A stretch of DNA of 64,000 nt from assembly GCF_000315625.1 (NCBI RefSeq), contig NW_005434662.1, forward strand, positions 371,988-435,987. Reading direction: 5' to 3'. This document shows positions 22,213-34,044 of the stretch, piece after piece. The position numbers and the translations under genes are program-made. The DNA comes from Guillardia theta CCMP2712 (Eukaryota > Cryptophyceae > Pyrenomonadales > Geminigeraceae). The notes beneath the pieces are model-generated. The model did no database searches, had not been told where the DNA came from, and worked only from the letters and a program-made list of their open reading frames with translations. Numbering within the stretch: position 1 is the stretch's first letter; every line of letters begins with the position of its first letter.

Positions 22213-23399
22213 TTACGGTGACCGTGATATGAGTTGCTGCGTGTTTTTCCGAGTCAACTTTCAGTTCAAAAATGGATGCCGTTGGAGCCGCTGAGCCCCG
22301 CCGCTGGGAACGCCCGGCCCAGGGGTAGTACGGTGCCTCACAGTGGGGTCATGGGGACCGGGTGGTCGCAGGATGATGAACCAATCGAAAACTACCGGGG
22401 TACTAGGCTCTCTGAGTCCGGGAGCTCGGAGGCTTCGGGCCAAGGTGACATAAGAAGAGAGGCGGCTAGAGGTAAAGGTGGCCTATGGGTGCCCCTCGGC
22501 TTCTGACCCGGTAGTACAGGACACTTTGCCGACGGTGCCAAGGGTCCAAATTCGAATCACCACCGTTGGTTTCTGTGGACAGGAGGGTAGGGTAGTTAAC
22601 CGTAACTTAACCCTGTGGGAGTCAGGGTAGGGTAATTGATCCGTGTATGGGGGTGGTCTGTGTTAATCGAGTTCAACCGGAACTTTTTGTACACTACAGC
22701 TCAAATTTGAAATATAGAGAGAGTTTAGATTTAGAATCGTGAAAATGTTTTCAAACAAAGTTTGAAAATTCAAGGAAGAGGCCCTACCATCGTCGGTCTT
22801 CTGTGATGACATGGCAGCGCTATAGGGTAGGGAGGAAAGGAGAGGACAGGAGGCGCTGACACCGCAACCATCAAGCAGAGGAAGATCTAGAGCAGACAGT
22901 GTGCAAAACAGTTGGCAGGCAAAAAGACAAGCAGCAGGTTGTGCAAGCATGGCAGGATGCAGTGATAGAGTGGACTTTGTGAGGACACAAGTGAAGGGGA
23001 ATGGGCGGAGAATTGATGAGATTATGAAAGCCGCCGATCCGACTTGAACACGGTCACATGGAAACTTTTAGATGGACCGTCAGACTTCCAGGATGATTGT
23101 CAGCCAGCAACATTCAGGCCATCAACATTCAGGCCATACGCCTCTTTAGTAGCATCACGGGGCAGGTTACACCCAGCTGCAAAAGACGAGACTGTGATTT
23201 TAGTGTGGCATCTATGAAGTACATGTCTTATGTCAGAAAGACTTAGAAATAGAGGAGGCCTCATTTGGCAAGCTTGTTCTTTTGTACCTTGTTGGGATTG
23301 TAGCACCAATGACTTTATTTGAGGCAGGATCAAATGTTTTGTGAATAAGGGAGATCATTGGAGGAAGCAGGCTGTTTGAATCGTCGATTTGCAGAAGAA
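22213..23399. other. Spacer with G-rich words, no supported gene
   Basis: GGGTAGGG-type words occur at 22560-22660. The rest is unremarkable, and no open frame shows a domain. Confidence 0.5.
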
Positions 23400-26239
23400 A
23401 TGGCACAGACTGGAGTAGGACTCACCCTGGCACCGCATGCACAGAGCTCAGCCCTGCGAGTAACAGCTTTCGATCCGGAAGGACCTGCGGCAAGGGGAGG
23501 ACTCATTCAATTGGGAGACATCTTGTATGAAGTTGACGACACAAGGTCAGCTATCATTGTCGGTACATGACGACACATGTGCTGACTGAAAGATCAGCAT
23601 TGTAGGGCTAAACGGCGAACAAGTCAAGACCCTGATCCTTGGAGCTCCAGGTTCAAAGACCCACTTGGTTTGCCTCCTTGTGCTCGAGTAACGCTTTCCC
23701 ACAAGGATCTCCCGTCACCCTCGGCCTCAGAAGACAGAATGGGCGTCTCTTCTATGTCAGAATACAGAGAGCGCAACCCAAAGGCGGCGCCGCTCAGGCC
23801 AACAGGCAACCAGCTCGGTATGAGCCTCTCGGCAAATGCCGCACGCCTGACTGTCACTCTCTTAGCCCGATGGAAAATCGCCAGCAGCGACCGATGCAGT
23901 CGCAAAACCCTTACGCACCAGCTCACGAACAGCATCAGTACTCGCCTCCTCAAGCTTCACGACAGAGTCACGCGCTCGCACATGAGTCGGCGGGCAAGTT
24001 TGACATGCAGAACGAGCGGTCGAATGGATCTTCGCCTCCTCAGGGAAACAAGCCGAGCAACCAGCAACAAATGCGACCCAACGCGAATAATCTCGAGCTC
24101 AGCGTCGAGCCGTCGACCGAGGGATTTGTTTCCGTACCTCCGAAATCGGAAGACATTGTTGGGATCGGAATAGGCCTCGCGCTGGACAATCACAACAATC
24201 TCTGTGAGACTATGCTTGTCAACTCGATGGTGCTGATGCTCTCTTAGGTATCAGTAGCCTCCTACCAGGAAGTCCAGCTCTCCGATCTGGGCTGTTAGAG
24301 GAGGGCGACATCCTACGGATGGTCGATGCAAAAGATGTACAGTACCCCGCCTATCACGTTCCTTGCGACTGACGCGGAGAGCACAGGTCCGAGGGATGAC
24401 GCCGGAGGCAGTCAGGCCGCTCATCCTTGGGAGGAGTGGGACCTTTGTGACGGTCTCTGTTCAGCGCGGCAACACTCAGATCGTGGCGAGGATGGCGAGG
24501 GCAAGACCGGCTCAGAACGCGTCGAGGTATATCCCCAAGGCTGGCTCGTCAGATGCCCCCAAGGCGGACAAGAACACCTACTCAGCGGTTTACTCACAGA
24601 TGACGGCCGAAAGGCAGGAGACAGGAGGGACTGCAGATCGCAGGGAGCAACCAAGGGATCAGCCCAGAGAGCAGCCCTACGCACAAACCCGCAAGCAGCC
24701 AGCCCCAGAAGCGAACAAGGCTCCTCCCCCTGATCAGGAGCTCTGTGGGGTTGGTATCGTTCTCGCACAGAATTCGGAAGGAGAGCTTCTGGTTCTGAGC
24801 ATGAATGAAGGAGGGCCTGCAGCCAGATCCAACTTGATCAAGAAGAACGACGTGTTGTACGTCATTGACAACGTGGACGTCTACAAGCGGAACATCGACC
24901 AAGTCCGACCGCTGATCCTGGGGATTCCAGGCAGCACGTTGGTGATGGGATTCCAACGCCCGGGCATGCGACGACCGATCAACGTTAGGCTGAGGAGAGG
25001 AAACATCAAGACTGACCTCAAGCAAATCCCGAACCCCTCCCCCAGACCCTCCCCGTCCGCCACCCCTGGAGGGGGAGCGACGCCGAAGCAGTCGCCAAGC
25101 CAGACGCCCAACGCGACGAGACCAAGTTCACCGAAACCTCAAAGACCACCGAAGGAGAACAACCTGGTGAGCGCTCCTCCCAAGTCAACCGCAGCTGCAG
25201 GCGAGGAAAACAAGTATGGCCCTGACGGTCCTGTCTGCGGCCTCGGGATCGTGCTGGTCCCAACTCCCTTCGGCTCCCTCTGTGTCGCCTCCATCACCGA
25301 GGGAGGCCCTGCAGCTCGCAGCGGACGTGAGTGTGTCAGAGAGGAGCTGTCATGACCTGACGTCTGCTCAGGTGTGCTGCGAGGAGACTTTGTTGAGACC
25401 ATCGACGGGATCAGCGTACAAGACAAGAGCATCAACGACGTCCGTCCTCTGATCCTCGGCCGGGCTGGCACGACCGTCACCCTCGGGCTGCGGCGTGAGA
25501 GCGAAGACTCGGTGATCTATGTCAGAGTGATGAGGGAGCCGGTGCGACTGGGTGAAGTTCTCGTGCCGGGCATGAGGGTCAAGGATGCGCAGGTACAGCA
25601 TTTGTGCTTTCAGCTGCTGGACTCCCTGACCTTGTCGTGAGCAGGAGCTGGAGAATCAGAAGTTCGACGAGCCCCCGAAGCACGCGTCTCCTCCTGGAGC
25701 TCGGGCTCACCATGAGCCAGCGCCCATGGAGCGCAAGCAAGCCCCTCCCCCTCCCCCGCCTCAGTCGGCCCACGGGAACTTCAAGCCTGCCAACCAGCAA
25801 CGAGACGGCAGGTCGACCGTTGGGCAGAGCTACTCGCCTGCAACCCCGAACAAGAACGAGGCCCCGAAGATGTGCGGGGTGGGAGTCGTTCTCGTGCAGG
25901 TGAGCGGGGGAGCTGTCTGCGTGAAGAGCGTCAACAAGGGAGGCCCCGCCTACAACTCCGGCAAGATACAACGCGGAGACGTTCTGTTTGCTATCGATGG
26001 GCAGAAGGTGAGACAGCAGAGGAGGCGGGGAGAGCGGGGGAAGAGGAGAAGGGAAGAGTAGGAGGAGGAAGGAGACTGAGAAGAGGCAGGTGCTCGGATG
26101 GGATGTGGAGAGCGTGAAGCCGTTGATCCTGGGGCCGCAAGGCTCCACCATCGTCATGAGCTTCTATCGCGTCGGCAACCAAGTAGTGGGGAAGCGATCC
26201 TTCGACGTGGCCATGACGCGCACACCCGTGGACCCGTAA
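23400..26239 (+). CDS. Five-PDZ-domain scaffold protein
   Basis: Start ATG 23400 (MAQTGVGLTLAPH), stop TAA 26237-26239. Exons: 23400-23545, 23598-23650, 23706-23817, 23866-24203, 24248-24336, 24387-25326, 25372-25592, 25645-26007, 26090-26239. This gives 803 residues and every junction keeps phase. Five PDZ domains each begin 'GVGI/LxL', carry 'EGGPAARSG…GDxLxxID' and end 'VRPLILGxxGSxVTLxxxR'. They start near 23410, 24155, 24740, 25230 and 25880. Linkers are rich in Pro, Gln and Ser and look disordered. Within domains, introns often fall between the 'GD.L..ID' strand and the 'LILG' helix. No catalytic domain is seen, so a peptide-binding scaffold is the likely role. The partner is unknown. 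Confidence 0.9.
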
Positions 26240-26491
26240 GTCGCAAGGAGAGGAAGGGTAACGTGCGTGACATTCCTGCAGGAACGCTTCTCTTCCTCAT
26301 CGTCCTCCCTTTGAGGTCGCCACCTTCGGCTAGAGGAGAGGGAGGAGTAGTGAGGATGGTCGAGGGCATAGGACGGATAGGGAGCAAGAGAGGCCTGATA
26401 GCAGAACTCACATCCTACATGATTTAATCGCAGATAAATAGTCGGCTTATCAACACATCTAACGTCACTCGCTCCTTCCCCGATGGTCCTT
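26240..26491. other. Short spacer between convergent genes
   Basis: About 250 bases separating the PDZ gene and the disulfide isomerase gene tail to tail. It must hold both 3' ends. Confidence 0.6.
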
Positions 26492-29400
26492 TCACAGCTC
26501 TTCTCGCTTCTTGCCACCAAAGACTTCACCCTTGGAGGACTGGAAGGGGATGGCGACGTTGGCCTGTAGAGCAGCAAGGTGAGCAGGAGGAGGTGGAGGA
26601 GGGGCATCGAGTCACCATGACGAACTGTGAGATGGCCCCGAGGCCTCTCTCGTTGTTGTACTTGGAGGAGTCGAAGCGGATAGGCTTGAGATGATGCTCT
26701 CCCGCACGGAAGAGGTACACGTCAGGGTAGCCCGTGATCTTGACAAGGAGGGTGAGAACGGACGGTCGCCTCCCCACCCTCCTCTTACCTCCATCCCTCG
26801 TTTCTTGGCGTCCTCGATGTCGTTGGCAGGGAAGTCCATCTTGGCGATGACCAAGCTCTTCACTTGCTTGAAGAACTCGCCGACCTTGGCATACTCCGGC
26901 TCAAAAGCTTCGCAGTGTTTACACCAGCTGAAGTCCCCGTAGAAGTTGATGAGGACCTGACAGGACGAGTGAGGAGGAGGAGGAGGAGTAGGAGTAGGAG
27001 GAGGAGGAGGAGGAGGAGGAGGAGGAGGAGGAGGAGGAGGAGGAGGAGGAGGAGGAGGAGGNNNNNNNNNNNNNNNNNNNNNNNNNNNNNNNNNNNNNNN
27101 NNNNNNNNNNNNNNNNNNNNNNNNNNNNNNNNNNNNNNNNNNNNNNNNNNNNNNNNNNNNNNNNNNNNNNNNNNNNNNNNNNNNNNNNNNNNNNNNNNNN
27201 NNNNNNNNNNNNNNNNNNNNNNNNNNNNNNNNNNNNNNNNNNNNNNNNNNNNNNNNNNNNNNNNNNNNNNNNNNNNNNNNNNNNNNNNNNNNNNNNNNNN
27301 NNNNNNNNNNNNNNNNNNNNNNNNNNNNNNNNNNNNNNNNNNNNNNNNNNNNNNNNNNNNNNNNNNNNNNNNNNNNNNNNNNNNNNNNNNNNNNNNNNNN
27401 NNNTTAATTCGAAGTTTTTGGGAATATTAAGGGTGGGGTAGCAATTGCACGTTGACTGCTAGTTGGAATTCCAGTGTAGGAGGTAGGGATCACAACTTGT
27501 AGAGGGGGTGGGTACTTCTGAAAGAGAAAAAAGGGGGTAGCATGCAAGTTGGGGTGATAATGCAAATATCACACGGAGGCAGCCAGGGAGGAGGTGTAGC
27601 TTTGCTTGAGCAGGTCGTTTAAAACAATTTGTTATTGCAGGTCATGCGCTCGTTTGTTAGCGCCACCAAGCTGCCCTACGGCAGCAAACAAGTCAGAGAT
27701 GGAGGGTGGAGGAGGAGGAGGAGGAGGAAGTGGTGGTGGTGAAGAAGGAGCAGGAGGAAGCTCGCTTATCTCACATCCTTGCCAGAACGGATGGTCTCCT
27801 CGAAAGTGTCCCCGACGATCGTCACAACAGAACCCTCCTGCTTCACCGGCTGCAGTCGGGTGGTCAGGCACACAGAGGAAAGGGGAGGTGGATGGTACCA
27901 CTGGCTCCGAGCGCAGGAAGCGCTTGAGTTTGCCTGAGTTATACCTGTAAAGGCGGTTAGGAGGAGGAACGAAGATGAAGACGGGAGGTGGAGGCAGCGA
28001 GAGATGGAGAGGAGGAGAGGAACGTGTGATGGTGGTGGAGGGGAGGGGTCAGGACAGCAAGTGGATGAGCGGGGGACATGGAAATGTGGGGAGGAGGGCA
28101 AGAGAAGTGGAGAGCAAGAGGAGCACAGCACTCACTTCTCGAGGAATTTGTTGAGTTCATCAGCGTCAATGTTCTTCGCCTTGTCCGTGTTCCACTGCTT
28201 GGTCTTCTTGTCCAGCTTGCCGTATTTGAACTGCCGCTGACCCACCTGAGCCCAAGAACAGCACATCAGTGCACCATAATAGGAGGATGAGGATGAGGAT
28301 GAGGATGAGGAGAAGAGAGGAGGAGAGATATGAGGTGTGTGCGTGTGTGCCGGGGGGAGAACGGGGAAGAAGAAGCTGAGACGCCTGACCTCAGGATGGA
28401 GGTCAATGATCATGATCTGCGGCAGGAGCGCTCTATCCATCCTGAAGAACTGCAGCAGACCCTGCGCCTCTCCAGGGACGAGGACAAACTTCATCTCTCC
28501 CCGCTGTGCACCCATAAGACCGCTGGCTTTCTCCTCCTCTCCTCCTCCTCTTACCTTGTCCAGCGCCACCTGATGGAGGACCTTGTCATACTGCGCCCAC
28601 TGCTCTGTCCCCTTCTCTACAAACGCCCACAAGAACTTCTGCAGCTTTCCCGTCGTGATCTGGTTGGTCAGAGCGTCCGAGTAATACCACACGACAGGAG
28701 CGCCATGCACATCCACGAAGCGCACGATCCCGTCTACGTCCTCCTCCTTCTCCTTCTCCAGCCTGTACACCGGACCCTGCTCATCACCATCAGCTCTCAC
28801 CTCCCCCATATTCATCTCTTCATCCACAAACTCCAATACCATATCCTGCCAGCATCCCCCCCCCCCCCTCCCCCCCACAGCTCCCCCTCTGCGTCTCCCC
28901 TCCATAATGACCTTGGGGTCTTGAGTGTACTTGGTGATGACAAACACTCCCTCCTTAACCTTCTGATCCTCCTCGCTCAGCCATTTCTTCGCCAAACTTG
29001 CATCCTTCACCCAAACGTACAAGGGGAGGAGACGCCCGAACTTGGCCTCCTTGAACGCCTCGAACTTCTTGCTGTTCTCTCCCTCGGGGAAGACTCCCAG
29101 CACTACCGATGAAACTTTCTGGTCCGAGAAATCCACGTTCGCCTCGAGAATCTTGTCCAGCTCCTCTGAGGATGTCACCTCACGGGGAGGGAGGCCGATT
29201 TCTCGCATGTAGGTAACGACGCGTTCTGTGGTCCTCTCCTCGTTGTCCCATCGCTCCAGCGTGCCAAGAGGCTGGTTGGGGTCAGAGTCGTACATGCGCT
29301 TGAACACGCGGATGGTTGGGAAACCGCTGATGCCGAACTCGCCCGCGAACGGATGGTTCATCTCCTGATCCATGTTGACCTTGGCGAGAGGAATTCCTGC

Positions 29401-29784
29401 CATTTTTCGTCATTTTCAATCCCCCCCCCGCCCCCCCTTTCCTTGATCCCCCCCTCCACACACACCCCTCCATCCTATTCCTCCCCCTCCCCGCCCCCCA
29501 AGCCTCCCTCGGCCTCCCCTACAACCCTCCTTCTCCTCACCGTCCTTCTTGAGCTGCTTTGCCGCTTGCGCGTACAGAGGCGCGAAACCTCTGCAATGAC
29601 CGCACCAAGGCGTGTAGAACTCTACCATGACAAGCTTCTGCGACTGAACGTAGGACGTGAAGTTGTTGCGGTCGAGGATAACGGTATCCACATCGCCCTC
29701 CCACGGGTCTGCAGGTGACGAGCGGACATGGAACAAGCTTGAGGAAGCAAGGCAGAAGAGGAAGAGAAGAACAGTCCTGCCCAT
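26492..29784 (-). CDS. Protein disulfide isomerase (ER)
   Basis: Minus strand, ATG 29784, stop at 26492. Exons: 29784-29541, 29396-28912, 28776-28555, 28503-28390, 28245-28136, 27944-27902, 27849-27775, 26956-26789, 26738-26616, 26563-26492. All junctions keep phase and give 551 residues, close to the usual PDI length. A signal peptide (MGRTVLLFLFCLASSSLF) is followed by thioredoxin domain a with WCGHC at residues 60-64. Two b-type domains come next. A second active domain reads WCKHC at about 442-446, where the family usually has WCGHC. The C-terminus is KKREEL, a KDEL-type ER retrieval signal. It catalyses disulfide formation and exchange in secretory proteins. The intron before the last thioredoxin domain holds a (GGA)n tract and the 342-base gap. 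Since exon phase matches across the gap, no coding sequence need be missing. Confidence 0.93.
26970..27403. repeat. (GGA)n microsatellite and 342-base gap
   Basis: The repeat runs from about 26970 into unknown bases at 27062-27403, inside an intron of the disulfide isomerase gene. The repeat probably caused the gap. Confidence 0.95.
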
Positions 29785-31386
29785 GCCGGCTTCTTGAGTA
29801 ACGATTGCCAGTCCTGAAGTCGCTAGGTCAGCATGACCTCATCCTTATCTCATCACATCTCGTTCAGTTCTAAAGGGAGGTCAACCCATTGCTTCCTCGA
29901 GCGACCCGCTGTGAGGGTTTCGGGGTGAAACGAGAAAATGGTGTTCACTCTAACTTCCTCATGTAAACCTCACTTCCCTCCATTGATGCTTTCGTCCTCT
30001 CCCTCTCCGTTATCACCAGATTTACTCATGTTTCTCACAACCTTCCTGTACCTTCTTCATCTCTGAATACTTGCTCGCACTTCTGTCGATGGGATTTCAC
30101 TTCCATACCATCCTTAGCTAGCATTGAGATGAATATACCTCGAGTAGCCCTGTTCCCTTTCTCCATGATCTCGTTGCTAGTCCAGACATGTTCTTCTCTC
30201 TCCCTCGCTCTGCTCTGCTCTGCTCTGCTCTGCTCTGCTCTGCTCTGCTCTACTCTGCCTTCGTGACGTCGAATTCCTTTTGGCATTCTACCGCCTCCAT
30301 TGAATTCTTCTAGCTGTGGGGAAATCAGGGGGTAGGGGTATAAATATCACCGGTACCTTTGCTGCAGACCCATAATGTTACCGGTGAATAGAACTGGTAA
30401 AAATGGGGTGATCCACTGATTGGGAGGGTACTGAGTTCAAAACATCCAGAATGAAAACACATTCATGTAGGGTTATCGATCCTGATCTACTCTCAAGGGG
30501 GGTAGGGGTGCATATTTCTGTATAAGTACCCGGTTGATTTAGACAATTTTCATTGAAATATGGGGGGTAAGGGAGACCACGTTAGTATACATGTGACGTG
30601 GAAATATGACCCCCCTACCCCCTATTTCAAACGCACACCCCTTCAATCTTTCAACACCGGTTCTTGGGAAAGTACCCGACCTCCATGATAAACACAACCC
30701 TATCTTTTCCTTCTAAAGTACCCTACCTTTATACTTGAATTGTCGACTTCAAATGTAAAGATGGTAACTCTAAAGTACCCTACCCCAACTTGGAATGACC
30801 CCCACGCCCAATGGATAAGGAGCACCCCTCCCATATGAGTGATACAAACAGCACGTGAACCGGGCGATCAACACCGAGCCTGATCTGGAACATCGTTGTA
30901 GCAACGAGGTAAGCCGATGGTATGTGTTGGAATGCCGTGAATTCTTCTTCTTCCAACTATTTCTTGTCTTCCTTCTTCCAGCAAACTATGCGAAACCGTG
31001 CTTTACAATCCTGATTTCACATGATCCTTGTGTGATGCGAACTGTCCGCTGTTTCGAACACCCGGGGCTTGCAAATTCATGAAGATGATGAATCCTTTTT
31101 CGAATTCTGCTTCACTGAAACCAGTGATGAACATTTTCTGGCATGGATTCTGATTCATGAGTACCGAGCTACCTGTTTGAAAGTTTGTACACTGCATGCT
31201 GTTTGATCACTTTCATTATAGCTCTGAAAGCTTCCTGAATCTCATTTTTTTGCGCAGGGATCAGAGGTTAACGAAGCCAAGAGTGGCCTGACCTGTAATG
31301 AACAATTCAACACATTTAATGAAAAATCCGAATAAAACACATTTTCAACATGACGATGCTTCAAACCACCCGTCGCCTTAACAATT
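29785..31386. other. Intergenic DNA with (CTCTG)n and G/C-skewed words
   Basis: (CTCTG)n runs from about 30203 to 30250. From 30310 to 30840 there are many GGGGTAGGG or CCCTACCCC words and GTACCGGT-type short palindromes. No gene is supported. Confidence 0.7.
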
Positions 31387-32636
31387 TCAGCTTGTGAACC
31401 GCAAGTGGTTCTCTTCACGCCTTCTTCTTCTTCTCCTTGAGCTCTTTGGCTGCATTGACATCAACCCGTCAACACAGGTGTCCATCATGTACAGGAGTGA
31501 ACCACCGGCAGTCAGGTACTTTGAATAGTACTCGGGATGGCACTTGAGCCATGTCAGGCTGGCCGACGGAATGACATCCGTCATGGGCAGGACCTGAGGG
31601 GGTCAGTGAGACGAGAGAGGAGGCAGCCCATAGGAGCAATGCCACCTCCTCTAGCAGGCCAAACCACTTGGCATTTGGCTCCACCTTGTCGAACATTGCA
31701 CCCATCAAGACAGCCTGACAGGCCAGCTGCTGAGGTCTAATGCCAACCATCATGAGAAGTTCGAACCTGCACAGGCCCCCAGATGAGGTCAAAGCCCTCC
31801 CCGATGAAGGGTAGGAGGTATGTGGCGTTGCCGATCACGAAGTCCATGAAGAGGCAGAGCCACAACTGCAAGATCCCACCGGTGAGATGAGGAGATCAAG
31901 CTTTCAAGCCCTCACCTGGAAGAGAGGGTGTTTCGGAATGAAGAGGGGGAGCAGCTCCCAGGGCTTCGGTCGAGTGCCGACATTGTAAACAAGTCGCTTC
32001 CCTACATCTTCTTCCAGGATCTACAGCAAATCGGTCAGCCCTTCAAAAATTCAAGGAACCATTGCAACCGAGTCCACGAACGGCTGAAGGAGATTTTTCC
32101 GCCCTGTCGTGGACAATTTAGTGAAGATTAGTGTCCATCTCTACAACCCACCAGGTGGAGAGAGCAGAAGGATCAAGCCCAAGATCAAGGTGTTGAAAAG
32201 GACGAGAATCCCTGTGACGCTAAGGAGGAGGACGAACAAGAAGGTTCAAGAAATGAAGGTGCACGGTTGAACATACATTGCAATAGGAAGGAAAAGAGGC
32301 AAACCGATGGTAAACGCGATGATACCGAATGGAATCACACAAGCCATTGCTGGAATGAACATCATTGCGACGAACAATCCCATATACTAAAACAGAAATT
32401 TCACTTCTCCAACCTGTGATGATACGAGACAAACAATGGGAAAGCATCATCTTTTCTGACCTTGTTGTAGATGACAGGAAGAGCTATCCCCACTGTCGTC
32501 TCAACCTGAATTCGAGCCATAAGTCCACCATCTTGGAGTGACCTTGCGTTACCCGCTTGTACATCGGGTCGATGAAGCTGACGACATTGTCAAAAGTTCC
32601 CATGACGACGGCAAACTCAGGCCGGAATTCCATCAT
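31387..32636 (-). CDS. Polytopic membrane protein of unknown function
   Basis: Exons on the minus strand: 32636-32553, 32505-32461, 32386-32277, 32219-32152, 32103-32069, 32020-31916, 31865-31767, 31729-31646, 31593-31387; 278 residues, all in phase. The chosen start (MMEFRPEFAVV) directly follows a possible acceptor, so an upstream exon may exist. Two long hydrophobic segments are next to each other (GLFVAMMFIPAMACVIPFGI, then TGILVLFNTLILGLILLL). A soluble stretch follows, with 'PWELLPLFIPKHPLFQ', another hydrophobic segment (LCLFMDFVIGNATYLLPFIG) and 'VLPMTDVIPSASLTW'. The tail is basic. A 26-nt intron near 31450 would instead end it in KELKEKKKKA. The pattern resembles hypothetical proteins of other algae, but I cannot name the family. 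Confidence 0.8.
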
Positions 32637-33145
32637 TTCACCCTGTCAGTTGTCATAGTGTTAGCGTAATGGTTGTGCCGTGTTAACATTGACGTTGAAG
32701 AGTTGGGCCAACTGAAAATCCTGTGTGATCTAACCTCACTCACTCCTCAATTTTTCGTGTAGAACAGCAAAGTCTGACTCGTGTAGTCTGCAATCATTCC
32801 ATGCTAGATCCCTTCTTCATTGGGTAATCATTGGATCTGAGTTCTCATCAGGACTTCACGTGTATGTCGCCATCAACGCAAACTCGGCCAGTCAATGAGA
32901 GATTACATTTCGTCTCGAGCCATGTCACCTAGCCTTCTTGTGATGCCTATTATCTCGCATCATTCACTAGACCCCTTTCAATGATCACTTCATCAACAAT
33001 CTTCTTCCTACTCGAAGTGTCAAACACTTCTCGCTCTCTGCCCCGTCGCTGCATTTCGGAGCCGCTCTCAATCTGATTGGAGTTTCAAAACCGGGCCGTG
33101 ACGGCCCGGGGCCGGCTCGGCGGCGGGCCATACAATCTTCTTTCT
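32637..33145. other. Spacer, GC-rich toward its right end
   Basis: No gene seen. Positions 33090-33130 repeat the CCGGGCC-type words found at the other GC-rich blocks. Confidence 0.5.
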
Positions 33146-33236
33146 GATTTAACTTAACTTTGAGTAAAGATTCTTACTGAGCCCGTTGGCAGTTCTACGG
33201 GGTGCCGACCTTTTACTCAAAGTTAAGTTAAAAATC
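33146..33236. repeat. Foldback (terminal inverted repeat) element
   Basis: Left arm 33146-33169 (GATTTAACTTAACTTTGAGT…) and right arm 33210-33236 (…ACTCAAAGTTAAGTTAAAAA) are inverted copies of about 24 bases around a 40-base centre. The sequence would form a hairpin. The arm is the same motif found singly at five other places. Confidence 0.85.
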
Positions 33237-33319
33237 GGTTCAAGCGCCGGCTGCCTTATCAAAATTTTCCATGCCAGCCACAAGTGGGAACCAGCGACAA
33301 GGCGCGCAAGAGAAGGAAG

Positions 33320-34030
33320 ATGGAAGGCCCCGAGGAGGAAGAGGGAGGCAGGAAAGGAAGGAACAAGGGCTCAGAGGAAGGAGAGGGAGCGAGAGCTGAC
33401 GATAGACAAGGAGAGGGGACTAAAAGACAGAGAAAACAAAAAAAGGTAGTGTGCGAGCACGGGCGGCGGCGATCCCGATGCAAGGCATGCGGGGGAGGGA
33501 GCATATGTGAGCACGGGCGGATCCGATCCCACTGCAAGGCATGCGGGGGAGGGAGCATATGCGAGCACGGGCGGCGGCGATCAGAATGCAAGGCATGCGG
33601 GGGAGGGAGCATATGCGAGCACGGGCGGATCCGATCAGAATGCAAGGCATGCGGGGGAGGGAGCATATGCGAGCACGGGCGGAGGCGATCCCACTGCAAG
33701 GCATGCGGGGGAGGGAGCATATGCGAGCACGGGCGGATCCGATCCCACTGCAAGGCATGCGGGGGAGGGAGCATATGCGAGCACGGGCGGATCCGATCCC
33801 ACTGCAAGGCATGCGGGGGAGGGAGCATATGCGAGCACTGGCGACGGCGATCAGAATGCAAGGCATGCGGGGGAGGGAGCATATGCGAGCACGGGCGGAT
33901 CCGATCAGAATGCAAGGCATGCGGGGGAGGGAGCATATGCGAGCACGGGCGGAGGCGATCCCACTGCAAGGCATGCGGGGGAGGGAGCATATGCGAGCAC
34001 GGGCGGAGGCGATCCCACTGCAAGGCATGA
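33320..34030 (+). CDS. Tandem 18-residue Cys-His repeat protein
   Basis: ATG at 33320 (MEGPEEEEGGRKGRNK), stop TGA 34028-34030. A charged leader of about 43 residues (Glu, Lys, Arg, Gly) precedes ten full units of CEHGRxRSxCKACGGGSI, each 54 bp. Variable positions alternate R/I and R/H/E, and unit 8 has W for G. An eleventh unit is cut by TGC to TGA at its last Cys. Each unit offers Cys, His, Cys, Cys in C-x-H-x(7)-C-x2-C spacing, which could bind one zinc. Similar C-E-H-G-R repeats are known in predicted proteins of algae and oomycetes, with no function known. The opposite strand is also open because of the repeat but has no such pattern. High DNA identity between units points to recent expansion. 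Confidence 0.75.
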   Translation: MEGPEEEEGGRKGRNKGSEEGEGARADDRQGEGTKRQRKQKKVVCEHGRRRSRCKACGGGSICEHGRIRSHCKACGGGSICEHGRRRSECKACGGGSICEHGRIRSECKACGGGSICEHGRRRSHCKACGGGSICEHGRIRSHCKACGGGSICEHGRIRSHCKACGGGSICEHWRRRSECKACGGGSICEHGRIRSECKACGGGSICEHGRRRSHCKACGGGSICEHGRRRSHCKA

Positions 34031-34044
34031 GGGGGAGGGAGCAT
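33450..34044 (+). repeat. 54-bp tandem array, eleven units
   Basis: Units differ mostly at the codons for residues 6, 9 and 4 of the 18-residue repeat. Unit length stays at 54 bp throughout, so frame is preserved until the stop in unit 11. Confidence 0.95.

Noticed and set aside
28132-29403. Single long open frame across the disulfide isomerase
   Set aside because: It runs through several introns that happen to stay open. Splicing at the marked sites gives family-typical sequence, whereas the intron translations are low-complexity.
30203-30256. Possible small gene with Arg-Ala-Glu-Gln repeats
   Set aside because: It is a translation of a (CTCTG)n pentanucleotide repeat.
33450-34044. CRISPR-like regular repeats
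   Set aside because: Units are head-to-tail with no unique spacers and keep an open reading frame. The context is eukaryotic.
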